NCBI RefSeq assembly: GCF_036173125.1
Contig: NZ_CP108054.1
Coordinates: 8,213,001 to 8,277,000 of the forward strand
Source: Streptomyces sp. NBC_00286
GTDB lineage: Bacteria; Actinomycetota; Actinomycetes; Streptomycetales; Streptomycetaceae
Direction of reading: 5' to 3'
DNA: 64,000 bases
Shown: in pieces, positions 9,679 to 18,676 of the stretch
How positions within the stretch are numbered: position 1 is the stretch's first letter
How the letters are laid out: each line of letters opens with the position of its first letter
Position numbers and translations under genes: made by a program
The notes under the pieces: generated by a model
Told to the model about the DNA's origin: nothing
The model's input: only the letters and a program-made list of their open reading frames with translations
Databases searched by the model: none

Positions 9679-10776
9679 TCAGCCGCCCGTCACGGGGCGG
9701 GGCTGGCTGGTGTGCGGATTGCCACGTGTCACTCGCTCCGAGTGCGGGGGTCTGCGGCTGCCGGCGGGCGTCACCGGCGTGCGCTCCGCGCGGCTCGTGT
9801 GCGGGCCGGGCGCCAGGTAGACCGGCGCCGCGGGGGACGTCCGTGACGTACGCGGCACGCTGACCGGCTCGCGGGGCGCGTGCGCGGGCTCCTCGTCGGG
9901 GGAGGTGGGAGAGGCGGCAGGGGCGGCCGGCACCGGGCTCTCGACGGGTGCTTCGTCCGGCGAGAGCATCGCGGGGGCGCCCACCTGGGCGGTGGCCGGC
10001 ACCGGTGCCGTACCGGCGCGGCGGCTGCGCCAGTCGTCCCGCAGCGCGAAGATACGGGCCTCTGCGCGGGCGATCAGCGGCTCGAACCAGGGCAGCGCCA
10101 GCAGGATCAGCAGACCCGCGGCCCAGCCCAGAACCACATCGCTCAGCCAGTGCGTACCGATGTAGACGGTGGTCAGGCCGACGCCCAGGGAGATCACGGC
10201 GGAGACGGCCGACAGCCAGCGGCGGGCGCGCGGCGTCGAGGCCAGATAGGCGAGGATGCCCCAGGTCACGACGGCGTTGGCGGTGTGGCCCGAAGGGAAT
10301 ATATCGCCGCCGAGCCACATCTCGTTCGAGCCGATCGTGGTCGCGTAGTGCGGGCCGAGACGGCCCATGCCGATCTTGGCGGCGCCGACCGTGACGTTCA
10401 GCAGCAGCAGCGAGACGCCGAGCGCGAGCAGCGGGCGCAGCGTGTGCATCCGCCAGGAACGCCAGCCCAGCCAGGCCGTGACCATCACCGCGGTGGGGCC
10501 GCGCTGGCCCAGCACCACGTAGTAGTCGAGGAACGCGTGGATCTCCGGCCACTGCTGGTAGGGCCGGAAGAACATGACCTGCCAGTCCAGCGTCACGAGC
10601 CAGGAAGTGATGACCACGGCCCACACGATGGCCGCGTAGAAGGCGAGGGTGGCCGCGAAGAGAACCACCCTGTGCCGGCTCATCCTGGGCACGTCGATAT
10701 GGGCCGGTCGTTCCGGCTCACGGTCCAGGCGGGCGAAGACCCGGTCCAGACGAGTCAGCTTTCGTTCGGTACGCAC
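9679..10776 (-). CDS. PAP2-family membrane phosphatase
   Basis: 365 residues, about six membrane segments, with the three phosphatase motifs: K-x6-RLGP (residues about 134-142), PSGHT (161-165) and G-T-HWLSDV (207-214). The family hydrolyses lipid phosphates such as phosphatidic acid or undecaprenyl pyrophosphate at the outer face of the membrane. A Pro/Ala-rich cytoplasmic tail of about 130 residues follows and is unusual in length. Start is GTG (MRTERKL). No operon partner. Confidence 0.88.
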   Translation of the reverse strand: MRTERKLTRLDRVFARLDREPERPAHIDVPRMSRHRVVLFAATLAFYAAIVWAVVITSWLVTLDWQVMFFRPYQQWPEIHAFLDYYVVLGQRGPTAVMVTAWLGWRSWRMHTLRPLLALGVSLLLLNVTVGAAKIGMGRLGPHYATTIGSNEMWLGGDIFPSGHTANAVVTWGILAYLASTPRARRWLSAVSAVISLGVGLTTVYIGTHWLSDVVLGWAAGLLILLALPWFEPLIARAEARIFALRDDWRSRRAGTAPVPATAQVGAPAMLSPDEAPVESPVPAAPAASPTSPDEEPAHAPREPVSVPRTSRTSPAAPVYLAPGPHTSRAERTPVTPAGSRRPPHSERVTRGNPHTSQPRPVTGG

Positions 10777-11027
10777 GTATTCGACGTTACAGCGAGTGAG
10801 CTCTGTTCAACCGCTGGGCTCCCTCTTTGTGATGACGATGTGATGTGGGATTCCTCTCAGGAGGGGGTTTATCGCCGGGGTTATGGATTCCCCACTGTGC
10901 GCCCCTCGGTCAGTCTCTGGTTCAATTCCATTGCGTCGTCCAGTGAGTTGTTTTTGGGTGCGTCTGAATTTGTTCACCGAAAGCTTGCGCGCAATTCCCC
11001 CGGTGCTCACCGAGGGTCGGGGAGGGG

Positions 11028-12299
11028 TCAGGGCGGACCGGAGCCGTTCAGCCAGAACGCGCCGTACGCCGCCGACACCACCGCCACGCCCCCCAGCACC
11101 CACGCCGACCTGGCCGTTCGCAGCCGGGCCAGAGCCAGTGCCGGCGGCAGCAGCAGAGGGAAGGCGGGCAGCAGCAGGCGCGGTTTCGAGCCAAAGTAGC
11201 TCGACGCGCACAGGGCCAGCGCGGTGACGATCCCCGCGTACACCAGCAGCGGCAGCGGCTGACCCTGTCGTACGCAGATCACATACAGCCAGATCACCAG
11301 GGCGACCCCGACGATCAGCCCGAGCCCGGCGAGGGCGGAGGGAAACGACGTGAACTTGTCGGCGACGAACCGGGCGAAGGCGTAGCCGCCGTCGAAGCCG
11401 TTGCCCCACCCCGCCTGGACGTCGAGATAGCCCAGCGGCCCCTGGCCCGTGTGCTGCCCGACCCACAGGACGTAACCGGCGGCGCCCACCGGCGCGAGAA
11501 GCATGCCCAGGGCGCGTCGCCAGAGGGGCGCGCCGTCCGGTGCCGGAACGCCCCGTTCCCGTACGGAGGAATCCCGTGTGGAGGCGTCCCGTACGACGGA
11601 CGAGTCTCGTACGACGGACGAGTCTCGTACGACGGACGAGTCCCGTACGACGGACGAGTCTCGTACGTACGAGGCGATCGCCGCCGCCCACACCGCCGCG
11701 ACCACCGCGGCGCCCACCGGACGGGTCAGGCCGGCGAAGGAGGCGAGCAGGCCCGCCGTCAGCCAGCGGCCGGTCAGGACCGCGTACAGCGACCAGGCCG
11801 CGAGCGCCGTGAACAGCGACTCGCTGTACGCCATCGACTGCACGATCCCGACGGGCAGCACCGCCCACAGCATTACGGCGCATACACCGGCCCGGCGCCC
11901 GTACACATGGTCCGCGACCGCGAAGATCCCCCAGGCCGCGGCGAGTGAGGCGAGCGTGCTGATCAGCAGGCCCGCGTCCGCGTACGACAGCGGGGTCACC
12001 GCTGACACGGCGCGCTCCAGCCACGGCAGCAGCGGGAAGAACGCCAGGTTGGAGTGCACATCGCCGTTCGGGAGGCGCACCTCGTAGCCGTAACCGAATT
12101 CCGCGACCCGCGTGTACCAGAGCGAATCCCAGCGCGCCGTGAGCAGCTGGTGCGCGCTCTTGTCGCGAGCGGCGCTCCACAGCGCGAGCGCCGTCAGGCC
12201 CAGCGCGCGGACCGCCGCGTACCCCAGCAGGGCGGGGGCTGCGCGGCGCGGCCAAGGGCCCTCACGGGCCGGCGCGACAGGCGTTTCAAGATCGGTCAC
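11028..12299 (-). CDS. PIG-V-like GT-C mannosyltransferase, membrane
   Basis: 423 residues, about nine membrane segments. The N-terminal loop has ARWDSLWYTRVAEFGY, the W-D-x-x-W/H-Y motif of the GPI mannosyltransferase 2 (PIG-V) family of GT-C enzymes, followed by NLAFFPLLPWLERA. Predicted to transfer mannose from polyprenyl-phosphate-mannose at the extracytoplasmic face. Start chosen at GTG 12299 (TDLETPVAP); the upstream extension is compositionally unlike protein. A loop around residue 210-230 contains tandem RDSSVV hexapeptides encoded by 18-bp repeats. Monocistronic. Confidence 0.8.
   Translation of the reverse strand: MTDLETPVAPAREGPWPRRAAPALLGYAAVRALGLTALALWSAARDKSAHQLLTARWDSLWYTRVAEFGYGYEVRLPNGDVHSNLAFFPLLPWLERAVSAVTPLSYADAGLLISTLASLAAAWGIFAVADHVYGRRAGVCAVMLWAVLPVGIVQSMAYSESLFTALAAWSLYAVLTGRWLTAGLLASFAGLTRPVGAAVVAAVWAAAIASYVRDSSVVRDSSVVRDSSVVRDSSVVRDASTRDSSVRERGVPAPDGAPLWRRALGMLLAPVGAAGYVLWVGQHTGQGPLGYLDVQAGWGNGFDGGYAFARFVADKFTSFPSALAGLGLIVGVALVIWLYVICVRQGQPLPLLVYAGIVTALALCASSYFGSKPRLLLPAFPLLLPPALALARLRTARSAWVLGGVAVVSAAYGAFWLNGSGPP
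11576..11670. repeat. 18-bp tandem repeat inside mannosyltransferase gene
   Basis: Unit cgtacgacggacgagtct, four nearly perfect head-to-tail copies plus degenerate edges, differing by single bases (t/c). It encodes RDSSVV repeated in frame on the minus strand in a predicted loop between membrane segments. Confidence 0.9.
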
Positions 12300-12561
12300 G
12301 AGCTCGATTATGGGCCGCGCCCGGAACCGTATGACCCCGCGAGGCGTGGTCGGACATGGGGGAGCGTGGCATACGCCACACAGGATCCCTGAGGGACGTG
12401 AGAGACCCGCCACTCGCCACTGGCGGGATCTCGCGTACTCTGACGTACTCACTCGCCTTTGTTGCGTGAGACCGGGATACCGCTCCTCCCGGCCGCAAAC
12501 CGCAGGGACTCCCCACCCCGCGGATCCGCCGAACGCGAGGGAACTTCTGGGAGGTACGTGC

Positions 12562-14178
12562 ATGTCCGGGACGACCACGGCGGCTTCGCGTTGCCGTCGG
12601 GAGGCCGGGGCCGGTGCAAACCGATGGGTTGTCCTCGTCGTCCTCTGCGTCAGCCTGCTGCTGGTCGCCGTCGACGCCACCGTGCTGCATGTCGCGGTGC
12701 CCGCCGTCACCGAGGATCTCAAGCCCGGCGCTATCGAGCTGCTCTGGATCGTCGACATCTATCCGCTGGTCTGCGCCTCGCTGCTGATCCTCTTCGGCAC
12801 GCTGGGCGACCGGGTCGGCCGCAGACGGATTCTCCTGCTCGGGTACGCCCTCTTCGGCGTCGCCTCCGCACTCGCGGCCTGCGCCGACACAGCGCACGTC
12901 CTGATCGCGGCGCGTGCCCTGCTCGGCGTCGGCGGCGCGATGATCATGCCCGCGACGCTCTCGATCCTGCGGCAGGTCTTTCCCGACCGGCGGGAGCGGG
13001 CCCTCGCGATCGGCGTCTGGAGCGCGGTCGCCGCAGTCGGCGCGGCCGTAGGCCCGTTGCTCGGCGGGTTCCTGCTTGAGCACTTCTGGTGGGGTGCGGT
13101 CTTCCTCATCAACATCCCGCTGATGCTGGTCAGCCTGCCCGTCGGGCGGTGGCTGCTGCCCGAGTCGACCGGGGACGGTAAGGGGCCCTGGGACGTTGTC
13201 GGCGCGCTGCTGGCCGCGGCCGGGCTCTTCGGCGTCGTCCTCGGCGTGAAGCGGCTGGGCGCCGGGGAGATGCCGCTCAGCGTCTACACCATCGCGCCGC
13301 TGGTCGTGGGAGCCGGGCTGCTCGTCGCCTTCGTACGGCGGCAGCGGCGGCGTAAGCATCCGCTGGTTGATCTGCGGCTGTTCGCCAGGCCCGCCTTCAG
13401 TGTGTCCGTCGGGTGCATCGTGCTCGCCCTGCTGGCGCTGGTCGGTCTGGAGCTGATCGCCGCGCAGTATCTCCAGCTCGTACTGAAGCTCTCGCCGCTG
13501 GAGACCGGGCTGCGGCTGGTGCCGCTCACCTTCGCCGCGATGGCCGCGGGGCTCGTCGGGGCGAAGCTGCTGCACCGCTTCGGGCCGCGGACCATGGTCA
13601 GCCTCGGCTTCTGTCTCACCGCCGCCGCCGTCATCATGCTCACGGGGATGGGGCGCCACGACAACGCTCCGCTGCTGCTGACGGGGTTCGTGCTGCTCGG
13701 GTTCGGGCTTGAGGTGACTTTGTTCGGGGCGTACGAGTCGATGCTCAGTGAGGCTCCGCCGTCGCAGGCGGGTGGGGCCGCGGCGATCGGGGAGACGTCG
13801 TATCAGCTGGGGGCGGGGATCGGGGTCGCGCTTCTCGGGAGCGTGATGAATGCGGCGTACGCGCCGGGGTTGCACTCCGTGCGGGGGGTGCCTGCCGCGG
13901 ATTCGGCTGCGGCCAGTCATTCCTTGGGGGAGGCGTACGAGGTCGCTGCGCGGCTTGGTGGGGGTTCGGGGGAGGCGTTGCGGGATGCTGCGCGGGACTC
14001 GTTTGTGCATGGGCTGCATGTGACGTTGCTCGTCAGTGCGGTGTTGCTTTTGCTGGGGGCCGCTATGGCTTTGCGGTTGCCGCGGGCTATGGAGTGCGGT
14101 TCGCCTGCGGCGGGCTTCGCTGAGGTGCCTGGGCCTCGGGAGGCCTCGGCCCACTTGCGGGCGGAGTCGTCTGTCTGA
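12562..14178 (+). CDS. MFS drug exporter, DHA2 (EmrB/QacA-like) family
   Basis: 538 residues with 14 predicted membrane segments, typical of the 14-TMS DHA2 proton antiporters. Motifs seen: LLLVAVDATVLHVAVPAV (segment 1, D-x-T motif), GTLGDRVGRRRILLLG (motif A), RALLGVGGAMIMPATLSIL (motif B) and GPLLGGFLLEHFWWGAVFLINIP (motif C region). It exports toxic compounds or a metabolite. GGGAGG sits eight bases before the ATG. Monocistronic. Confidence 0.9.
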   Translation: MSGTTTAASRCRREAGAGANRWVVLVVLCVSLLLVAVDATVLHVAVPAVTEDLKPGAIELLWIVDIYPLVCASLLILFGTLGDRVGRRRILLLGYALFGVASALAACADTAHVLIAARALLGVGGAMIMPATLSILRQVFPDRRERALAIGVWSAVAAVGAAVGPLLGGFLLEHFWWGAVFLINIPLMLVSLPVGRWLLPESTGDGKGPWDVVGALLAAAGLFGVVLGVKRLGAGEMPLSVYTIAPLVVGAGLLVAFVRRQRRRKHPLVDLRLFARPAFSVSVGCIVLALLALVGLELIAAQYLQLVLKLSPLETGLRLVPLTFAAMAAGLVGAKLLHRFGPRTMVSLGFCLTAAAVIMLTGMGRHDNAPLLLTGFVLLGFGLEVTLFGAYESMLSEAPPSQAGGAAAIGETSYQLGAGIGVALLGSVMNAAYAPGLHSVRGVPAADSAAASHSLGEAYEVAARLGGGSGEALRDAARDSFVHGLHVTLLVSAVLLLLGAAMALRLPRAMECGSPAAGFAEVPGPREASAHLRAESSV

Positions 14179-14293
14179 CTCGTGCGTTGTGGTTGCGGTC
14201 AGGACTTCTCCCACCCACGCACCGCCCGTTTCAACGCCGGTGACCTGTGCGGGTTTCCCGTGGGGGTGTGGCGCCGTTGGCGGCTGCGGGTTC

Positions 14294-14309
14294 GTGGACC
14301 GCGGTCCAC
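14294..14309. promoter_or_regulatory. 16-bp perfect palindrome upstream of acyl-CoA dehydrogenase
   Basis: gtggaccgcggtccac is a perfect dyad 114 bases before the start codon. It is flanked by two direct copies of ggctgcgggttcgtgg (14282-14297 and 14311-14326). It could be an operator, or part of the local repeat family. Confidence 0.45.
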
Positions 14310-14422
14310 AGGCTGCGGGTTCGTGGGAGGAAGCAGTCCCCCCTCGACTTGCGTGACACTGCGTCGTAACGTCAGCCGTGCGTTGTGGTTAACAGTGCTA
14401 GTTTTCGTCGCCGGAGGCCCCC

Positions 14423-15613
14423 ATGTCCGCATCCTCGAAGCTGCCCCCCTTCGACCCCGCCGATCCCCTCGGCCTCGACGAGCTTCTCGAGCCGGAGGAT
14501 CTGGCCGTCCGGGACACCGTTCGGTCCTGGGCCGCGGATCGGGTGATGCCGCACATCGCCGAGTGGTACGAGACGGGGGAGTTGCCCCAAATCCGGGAGC
14601 TGGCGCGGGAGTTGGGGGCCATCGGGGCGCTGGGCATGTCGCTCAGCGGGTACGGGTGTGCGGGGGCCAGTGCTGTGCAGTACGGGCTGGCATGCCTGGA
14701 GTTGGAGGCCGCCGATACCGGGATTCGGTCGCTGGTTTCCGTGCAGGGGTCGCTCGCCATGTACGCGATCCACCGATTCGGGTCCGAGGATCAGAAGCAA
14801 CGGTGGCTGCCGCCGATGGCCGCCGGTGAGGTCATCGGGTGCTTCGGGCTGACCGAGCCCGATCACGGGTCCGACCCCGGGTCGATGCGTACGTACGCCA
14901 AGCGCGACGGGACCGACTGGGTCCTGAACGGGCGCAAGATGTGGATCACCAATGGCTCGGTCGCCGGCGTCGCCGTCGTCTGGGCGCAGACCGACGACGG
15001 GATCCGCGGCTTCGTCGTGCCCACCGACAGCCCGGGCTTCTCCGCGCCCGAGATCAAGCACAAGTGGTCGCTGCGGGCCTCGGTCACCAGTGAGCTCGTA
15101 CTCGACGATGTGCGGCTGCCCGCGGATGCCGTGCTGCCCGAGGTCACCGGGCTGAAGGGGCCGCTGAGCTGTCTCTCGCACGCCCGCTACGGGATCGTGT
15201 GGGGTGCGATGGGCGCCGCGCGGTCGAGTTTCGAGGCGGCGGTCGAATACGCGAAGACGCGTGAGCAGTTCGGGCGGCCCATCGGCGGATTCCAGCTCAC
15301 CCAGGCCAAACTCGCCGACATGGCGGTCGAACTGCACAAGGGGATTCTGCTCGCCCACCATCTGGGGCGGCGGATGGACGCGGGACGACTGCGTCCCGAA
15401 CAGGTCAGTTTCGGCAAGCTCAACAACGTACGAGAAGCGATCGACATCTGCCGTACCGCGCGCACGATCCTGGGCGCCAACGGGATCTCGCTCGAATACC
15501 CCGTGATGCGGCACGCCACAAATCTGGAGTCGGTGCTGACCTACGAAGGCACCGTCGAAATGCACCAACTGGTGCTGGGCAAGGCGCTCACCGGACTCGA
15601 CGCCTTCCGGTAG
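14423..15613 (+). CDS. Acyl-CoA dehydrogenase, glutaryl-CoA dehydrogenase-like
   Basis: 396 residues, FAD-dependent acyl-CoA dehydrogenase of full length. Landmarks are CFGLTEPDHGSDPGSM (FAD/substrate contact), WITNGSVAGVAVVWAQ, KTREQFGRPIGGFQLTQAKLADM, ILGANGISLEYPVMRHATNLESVLTYEGT, with the probable catalytic Glu375 in YEGT. The pattern is closest to the glutaryl-CoA dehydrogenases (oxidation plus decarboxylation to crotonyl-CoA in lysine/tryptophan breakdown). Substrate is inferred. RBS GGAGG precedes the ATG. Monocistronic. Confidence 0.85.
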   Translation: MSASSKLPPFDPADPLGLDELLEPEDLAVRDTVRSWAADRVMPHIAEWYETGELPQIRELARELGAIGALGMSLSGYGCAGASAVQYGLACLELEAADTGIRSLVSVQGSLAMYAIHRFGSEDQKQRWLPPMAAGEVIGCFGLTEPDHGSDPGSMRTYAKRDGTDWVLNGRKMWITNGSVAGVAVVWAQTDDGIRGFVVPTDSPGFSAPEIKHKWSLRASVTSELVLDDVRLPADAVLPEVTGLKGPLSCLSHARYGIVWGAMGAARSSFEAAVEYAKTREQFGRPIGGFQLTQAKLADMAVELHKGILLAHHLGRRMDAGRLRPEQVSFGKLNNVREAIDICRTARTILGANGISLEYPVMRHATNLESVLTYEGTVEMHQLVLGKALTGLDAFR

Positions 15614-15652
15614 CCCTCGGGCTCCGGAAGGCGGGCCGGTGAGCGACCTTGC

Positions 15653-16096
15653 CTAGCTCTGATTGAAGAAACCGTCGGTCCTGCGGCCCACCGGCTCCCC
15701 GCTGACGATCTCCGTGTCGGCGGGGGTCAGCAGGAAGACGCGGTTCGACACGCGCTCGATCGAGCCGCGCAGGCCGAAGATCAGGCCGGCCGCGAAGTCG
15801 ACGACGCGCTTGGCGTCGGCGGGCTCCATGGCCGTGAGGTTCATGATGACGGGGACGCCGTCCCGGAAGAGTTCGCCGATACCGCGGGCGTCCCGGAAGC
15901 TGTCCGGGGTGACCGTGCCGATCCGGCGGCCCTTCTCCTCGGCCGCCTCCGACGCCACCTTCACCCGCGGATCCGTGACCCAGGCATCCCGGGGCTCGGA
16001 ACCTTCGGCGTAGTCGTCGTCGTAGTAACGCTCGTCATCGTTGTTGTTGTCGTCGACGAGGCCAAGCCAGGCACTCGCCTTGCGCACCGATCCCAT
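15653..16096 (-). CDS. SepF-like cell division protein (paralogue)
   Basis: 147 residues. An acidic Asp/Tyr/Asn-rich linker follows the short N-terminal helix. The C-terminal SepF domain (about residues 55-135) has [51 protein letters not shown]. SepF proteins tether FtsZ to the membrane. Streptomyces has a main SepF in the division cluster plus shorter paralogues (SflA, SflB) that affect Z-ring placement. This gene is not beside ftsZ, so it is probably one of these. RBS GGAGG precedes the ATG. Confidence 0.88.
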   Translation of the reverse strand: MGSVRKASAWLGLVDDNNNDDERYYDDDYAEGSEPRDAWVTDPRVKVASEAAEEKGRRIGTVTPDSFRDARGIGELFRDGVPVIMNLTAMEPADAKRVVDFAAGLIFGLRGSIERVSNRVFLLTPADTEIVSGEPVGRRTDGFFNQS

Positions 16097-16673
16097 GGAC
16101 GCCTCCTCTCACAGCGGTCTTGTCTCTTTCCGCCTCCCCATGGTCGTCCATGATGCGGATGTCGCGCCAAGGGGATAGACGCCGCGCGGGGGTTTCGTGA
16201 CGGTACTGGTGCACAACGAATTAGTCGAGAGCCCGCGTTTCCCAAGGCCCTTGCCGTATACGGCTGCTGACTAAGAGTGAAATATGATTCTTCACGGCGT
16301 ATGGGTGACGGTCGGAGCGTACGGGTGAACGAGGTGGTCGATCCGGCGCCGTAACCGGACGTCTGACGGTGACTCAACGCCCGTCGCGGGACTGCCTGAC
16401 GTGGGATTCGGGGAATACCTTGGGTATGTCGATTGCCGCGGGGGAGCGCAATCCGCACCCTCTGACCTCAGCAACCTCCGCGGGGCATACGCAAGTTGAA
16501 CGCCGCACGGCCGAAAGGCGCCCTTGCGCAGGTCGGCCGGGCGGTCGAATATTCCGTCCAGCGCCTGTCAGGAGCACAACGTGTCCGGAATCCGGACATG
16601 TGGCTTCTGACTGTCGCCTCACGGGCCCCGACCCCACGCGGGCCCCCGACTTCCCATGTGGAGGAACGAAAAA
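16097..16673. other. Divergent intergenic region, sepF-like / streptogrisin
   Basis: About 577 bases without a convincing gene. The middle (16200-16330) is less GC-rich and fits promoters for both flanking genes. A 17-bp palindrome at 16582-16598 lies in front of the protease. Short open frames here lack RBSs and coding-type base usage. Confidence 0.5.
16582..16598. promoter_or_regulatory. 17-bp inverted repeat upstream of streptogrisin gene
   Basis: tgtccggaatccggaca: 8-bp arms around a single central base, 76 bases before the GTG start. Symmetry and position fit a transcription-factor operator. The regulator is unknown. Confidence 0.5.
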
Positions 16674-17576
16674 GTGAGGACCAAGCGCACCACCCCCCGC
16701 AGCGGCATAGCGAGACGCACCCGGCTGATCGCCATCGGTGCCGGACTTGTGGCAGCGGCCGCATTCACCGTCCCCAACGCGAACGCGAGCGACGCACAGA
16801 CCTTCAGCACGGCCCAGCTCAAGAAGGCCGGCGCCTCGGTACTCCAGGCCGATGTGCCGGGCACCGCCTGGGCGGTCGACGCCAAGACCAACAAGGTCAT
16901 GGTCACCGTCGACAGCACCGTCTCCGACGCGGAGATCGCGAAGATCAAGGAAGCGGCGGGCGGCAACGCCGACGCCCTTCAGATCAAGCACACCCCGGGC
17001 AAGTTCAACAAGCTCATCCAGGGCGGCGACGCCATCTATGCGAGTAGCTGGCGCTGTTCCCTCGGCTTCAACGTTCAGAACAGCAGCGGTGCCCAGTTCT
17101 TCCTGACCGCCGGTCACTGCACCGACGGCGCCGGCACCTGGTACTCCAACTCCGGCCGCACCAATGTCATCGGCTCGACCGCCGGCTCCAGCTTCCCGGG
17201 CAACGACTACGGCATCGTGCGGTACTCCGGGTCCGTCAGCAGGCCCGGCACCGCGAACGGCGTGGACATCACCCGTGCGGCCACGCCGAGCGTGGGCACC
17301 ACCGTCATCCGTGACGGCTCCACCACCGGTACGCGCAGCGGCCGGGTCACCGCCCTGAACGCGACCGTCAACTACGGCGGCGGCGACGTCGTCTCCGGTC
17401 TCATCCAGACCAACGTCTGCGCCGAACCCGGCGACTCCGGCGGCTCGCTCTACGGCAGCAACGGCACCGCGTACGGCCTGACCTCGGGCGGCAGCGGCAA
17501 CTGCTCCGTCGGCGGCACCACGTTCTACCAGCCGGTCACCGAAGCCCTGAGCGCCTACGGGGTCAGCGTCTACTGA
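16674..17576 (+). CDS. sprB: Streptogrisin B-like secreted serine protease (S1E)
   Basis: 300 residues: signal peptide about 1-39, short propeptide about 40-115, mature chymotrypsin-like protease beginning near [13 protein letters not shown]. Catalytic triad visible: His148 (TAGHC), Asp178 (NDYG), Ser255 (GDSGG). The mature part resembles streptogrisin B to the C-terminal AYGVSVY. Secreted broad-specificity protease that matures autocatalytically. Start chosen at GTG 16674 because GGAGG lies nine bases upstream and the signal peptide begins VRTKRTT; the ATG at 16656 has no RBS. Confidence 0.9.
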   Translation: MRTKRTTPRSGIARRTRLIAIGAGLVAAAAFTVPNANASDAQTFSTAQLKKAGASVLQADVPGTAWAVDAKTNKVMVTVDSTVSDAEIAKIKEAAGGNADALQIKHTPGKFNKLIQGGDAIYASSWRCSLGFNVQNSSGAQFFLTAGHCTDGAGTWYSNSGRTNVIGSTAGSSFPGNDYGIVRYSGSVSRPGTANGVDITRAATPSVGTTVIRDGSTTGTRSGRVTALNATVNYGGGDVVSGLIQTNVCAEPGDSGGSLYGSNGTAYGLTSGGSGNCSVGGTTFYQPVTEALSAYGVSVY

Positions 17577-17631
17577 TCGGCGCGCACGGCACGTAGCAAG
17601 GCACGAAGAACACAGGTACGCAGCCAGCAGT

Positions 17632-17684
17632 GGACGAGCCTTCGCACGTATGCACGTACGTATGTGTGCTGCGGGGGCTCGTCC
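17632..17684. terminator. Hairpin with alternating purine-pyrimidine loop
   Basis: Arms ggacgagcc (17632-17640) and ggctcgtcc (17676-17684) are exact complements between two convergent genes. Bases 17643-17669 alternate pyrimidine and purine without a break (27 bases of ca/cg/ta steps). Likely bidirectional terminator. Confidence 0.65.
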
Positions 17685-17702
17685 TCCCCGTACAAGGACT
17701 CC

Positions 17703-18578
17703 TCAGGCGGACGCTCGCGGCACCAGCCAGTCGAGTACGTCCGGAAGGGCCTCCAGGGCCGCGAAGTGACCGGCCTCCGGGTCCAGTACAGGGCGGGCGC
17801 GCGGGATGCGTTCGGCCAGCCACTCGAAGTGGCTCACGGGGGAGAAGGTGTCCTGGGCGCCGTGCCACAGCAGTACGGGCCGGGTGATCGACGCGGGGTC
17901 GAAGCCCCAGTTGCTCAGCAGGGCGAGATCGTCGTCGATCCAGCCGTACGCCGATTCGCGCAGCGCCTCGCGGAAGGTGCGCAGCAGCATCTCGCTGACG
18001 GCGGGCTGGGCGAGGATCCGCCGGTCGGAGTCGGTGAGGCCGTCGCGGATCGACACCAGGAGCTGGGCCGGGTCCTTGCGGATCGCGGCGGCCCGCGCGG
18101 AGATGCGCTCGGCGAAGTCCAGCGGGTCGGTCAGCGCCTGGGTGAACTCCTCGACGTTGGAATGGGCCATCCCGTCGAACCAGCGCAGTCCCTTGGCGTC
18201 CGGTGGCGCGAGGCTCATCATCGCCGCTGTGCGCCGCACCCGGTTCGGCAGCAGCGCCGCGCAGGCCAGCGCGTGCGGGGCACCGCCGGAGCGGCCGAGC
18301 ACCGCGAACCGGCCGAGCTTCAGGGCGTCGGCCACCGCGGCCACGTCCCGCGCCGCGTGCGCCACCCGGCGGCCCGGGCCACGGTCCGAATCCCCGTACC
18401 CCGGGCGGTCGTACGCGATGAACCGCACCCCGGGGCGCGCGTCCACCAGATCCTGAGGCACCGCCCCGGACCGGCAGCCCGGTGTGCCGTGCAGCACCAC
18501 CACCGGCGTGCCGTCCGGGTCGCCCCACTCCTCGACCGCCAGCCAGCGTCCGTCCCGCATCCTCACGCCGTTCGGCAC
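17703..18578 (-). CDS. Alpha/beta hydrolase
   Basis: 291 residues, no signal peptide. Hydrolase fold with VVVLHGTPGCRSG (oxyanion HG motif about residue 30), FIAYDRPGYGDSD, nucleophile elbow GRSGG (Ser97), acid in HGAQDTFSP and the late histidine in PEAGHFAAL. Substrate cannot be predicted; epoxide hydrolase, haloperoxidase-like and esterase relatives share this pattern. GTG 18578 is chosen as start because TGGAGGACAAAG immediately precedes it. Confidence 0.85.
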   Translation of the reverse strand: MPNGVRMRDGRWLAVEEWGDPDGTPVVVLHGTPGCRSGAVPQDLVDARPGVRFIAYDRPGYGDSDRGPGRRVAHAARDVAAVADALKLGRFAVLGRSGGAPHALACAALLPNRVRRTAAMMSLAPPDAKGLRWFDGMAHSNVEEFTQALTDPLDFAERISARAAAIRKDPAQLLVSIRDGLTDSDRRILAQPAVSEMLLRTFREALRESAYGWIDDDLALLSNWGFDPASITRPVLLWHGAQDTFSPVSHFEWLAERIPRARPVLDPEAGHFAALEALPDVLDWLVPRASA

Positions 18579-18676
18579 CTTTGTCCTCCATCTCCCCTTC
18601 GCGTGCGGCCCGGAGTTACCGTCGAAGTACATGAAGTACACACCTGACGCGCCCGATACGGACCCTGGGGGTCGCA

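Noticed and set aside
11576..11670. Possible CRISPR array (short repeats)
   Set aside because: No spacers; the units are contiguous and lie in a coding frame.
12286..14214. 642-codon open frame antisense to the MFS gene
   Set aside because: No family motif; the MFS frame has 14 membrane segments and a strong RBS.
16369..16677. 102-codon open frame before streptogrisin B
   Set aside because: No RBS, no domain, and it spans the putative operator.
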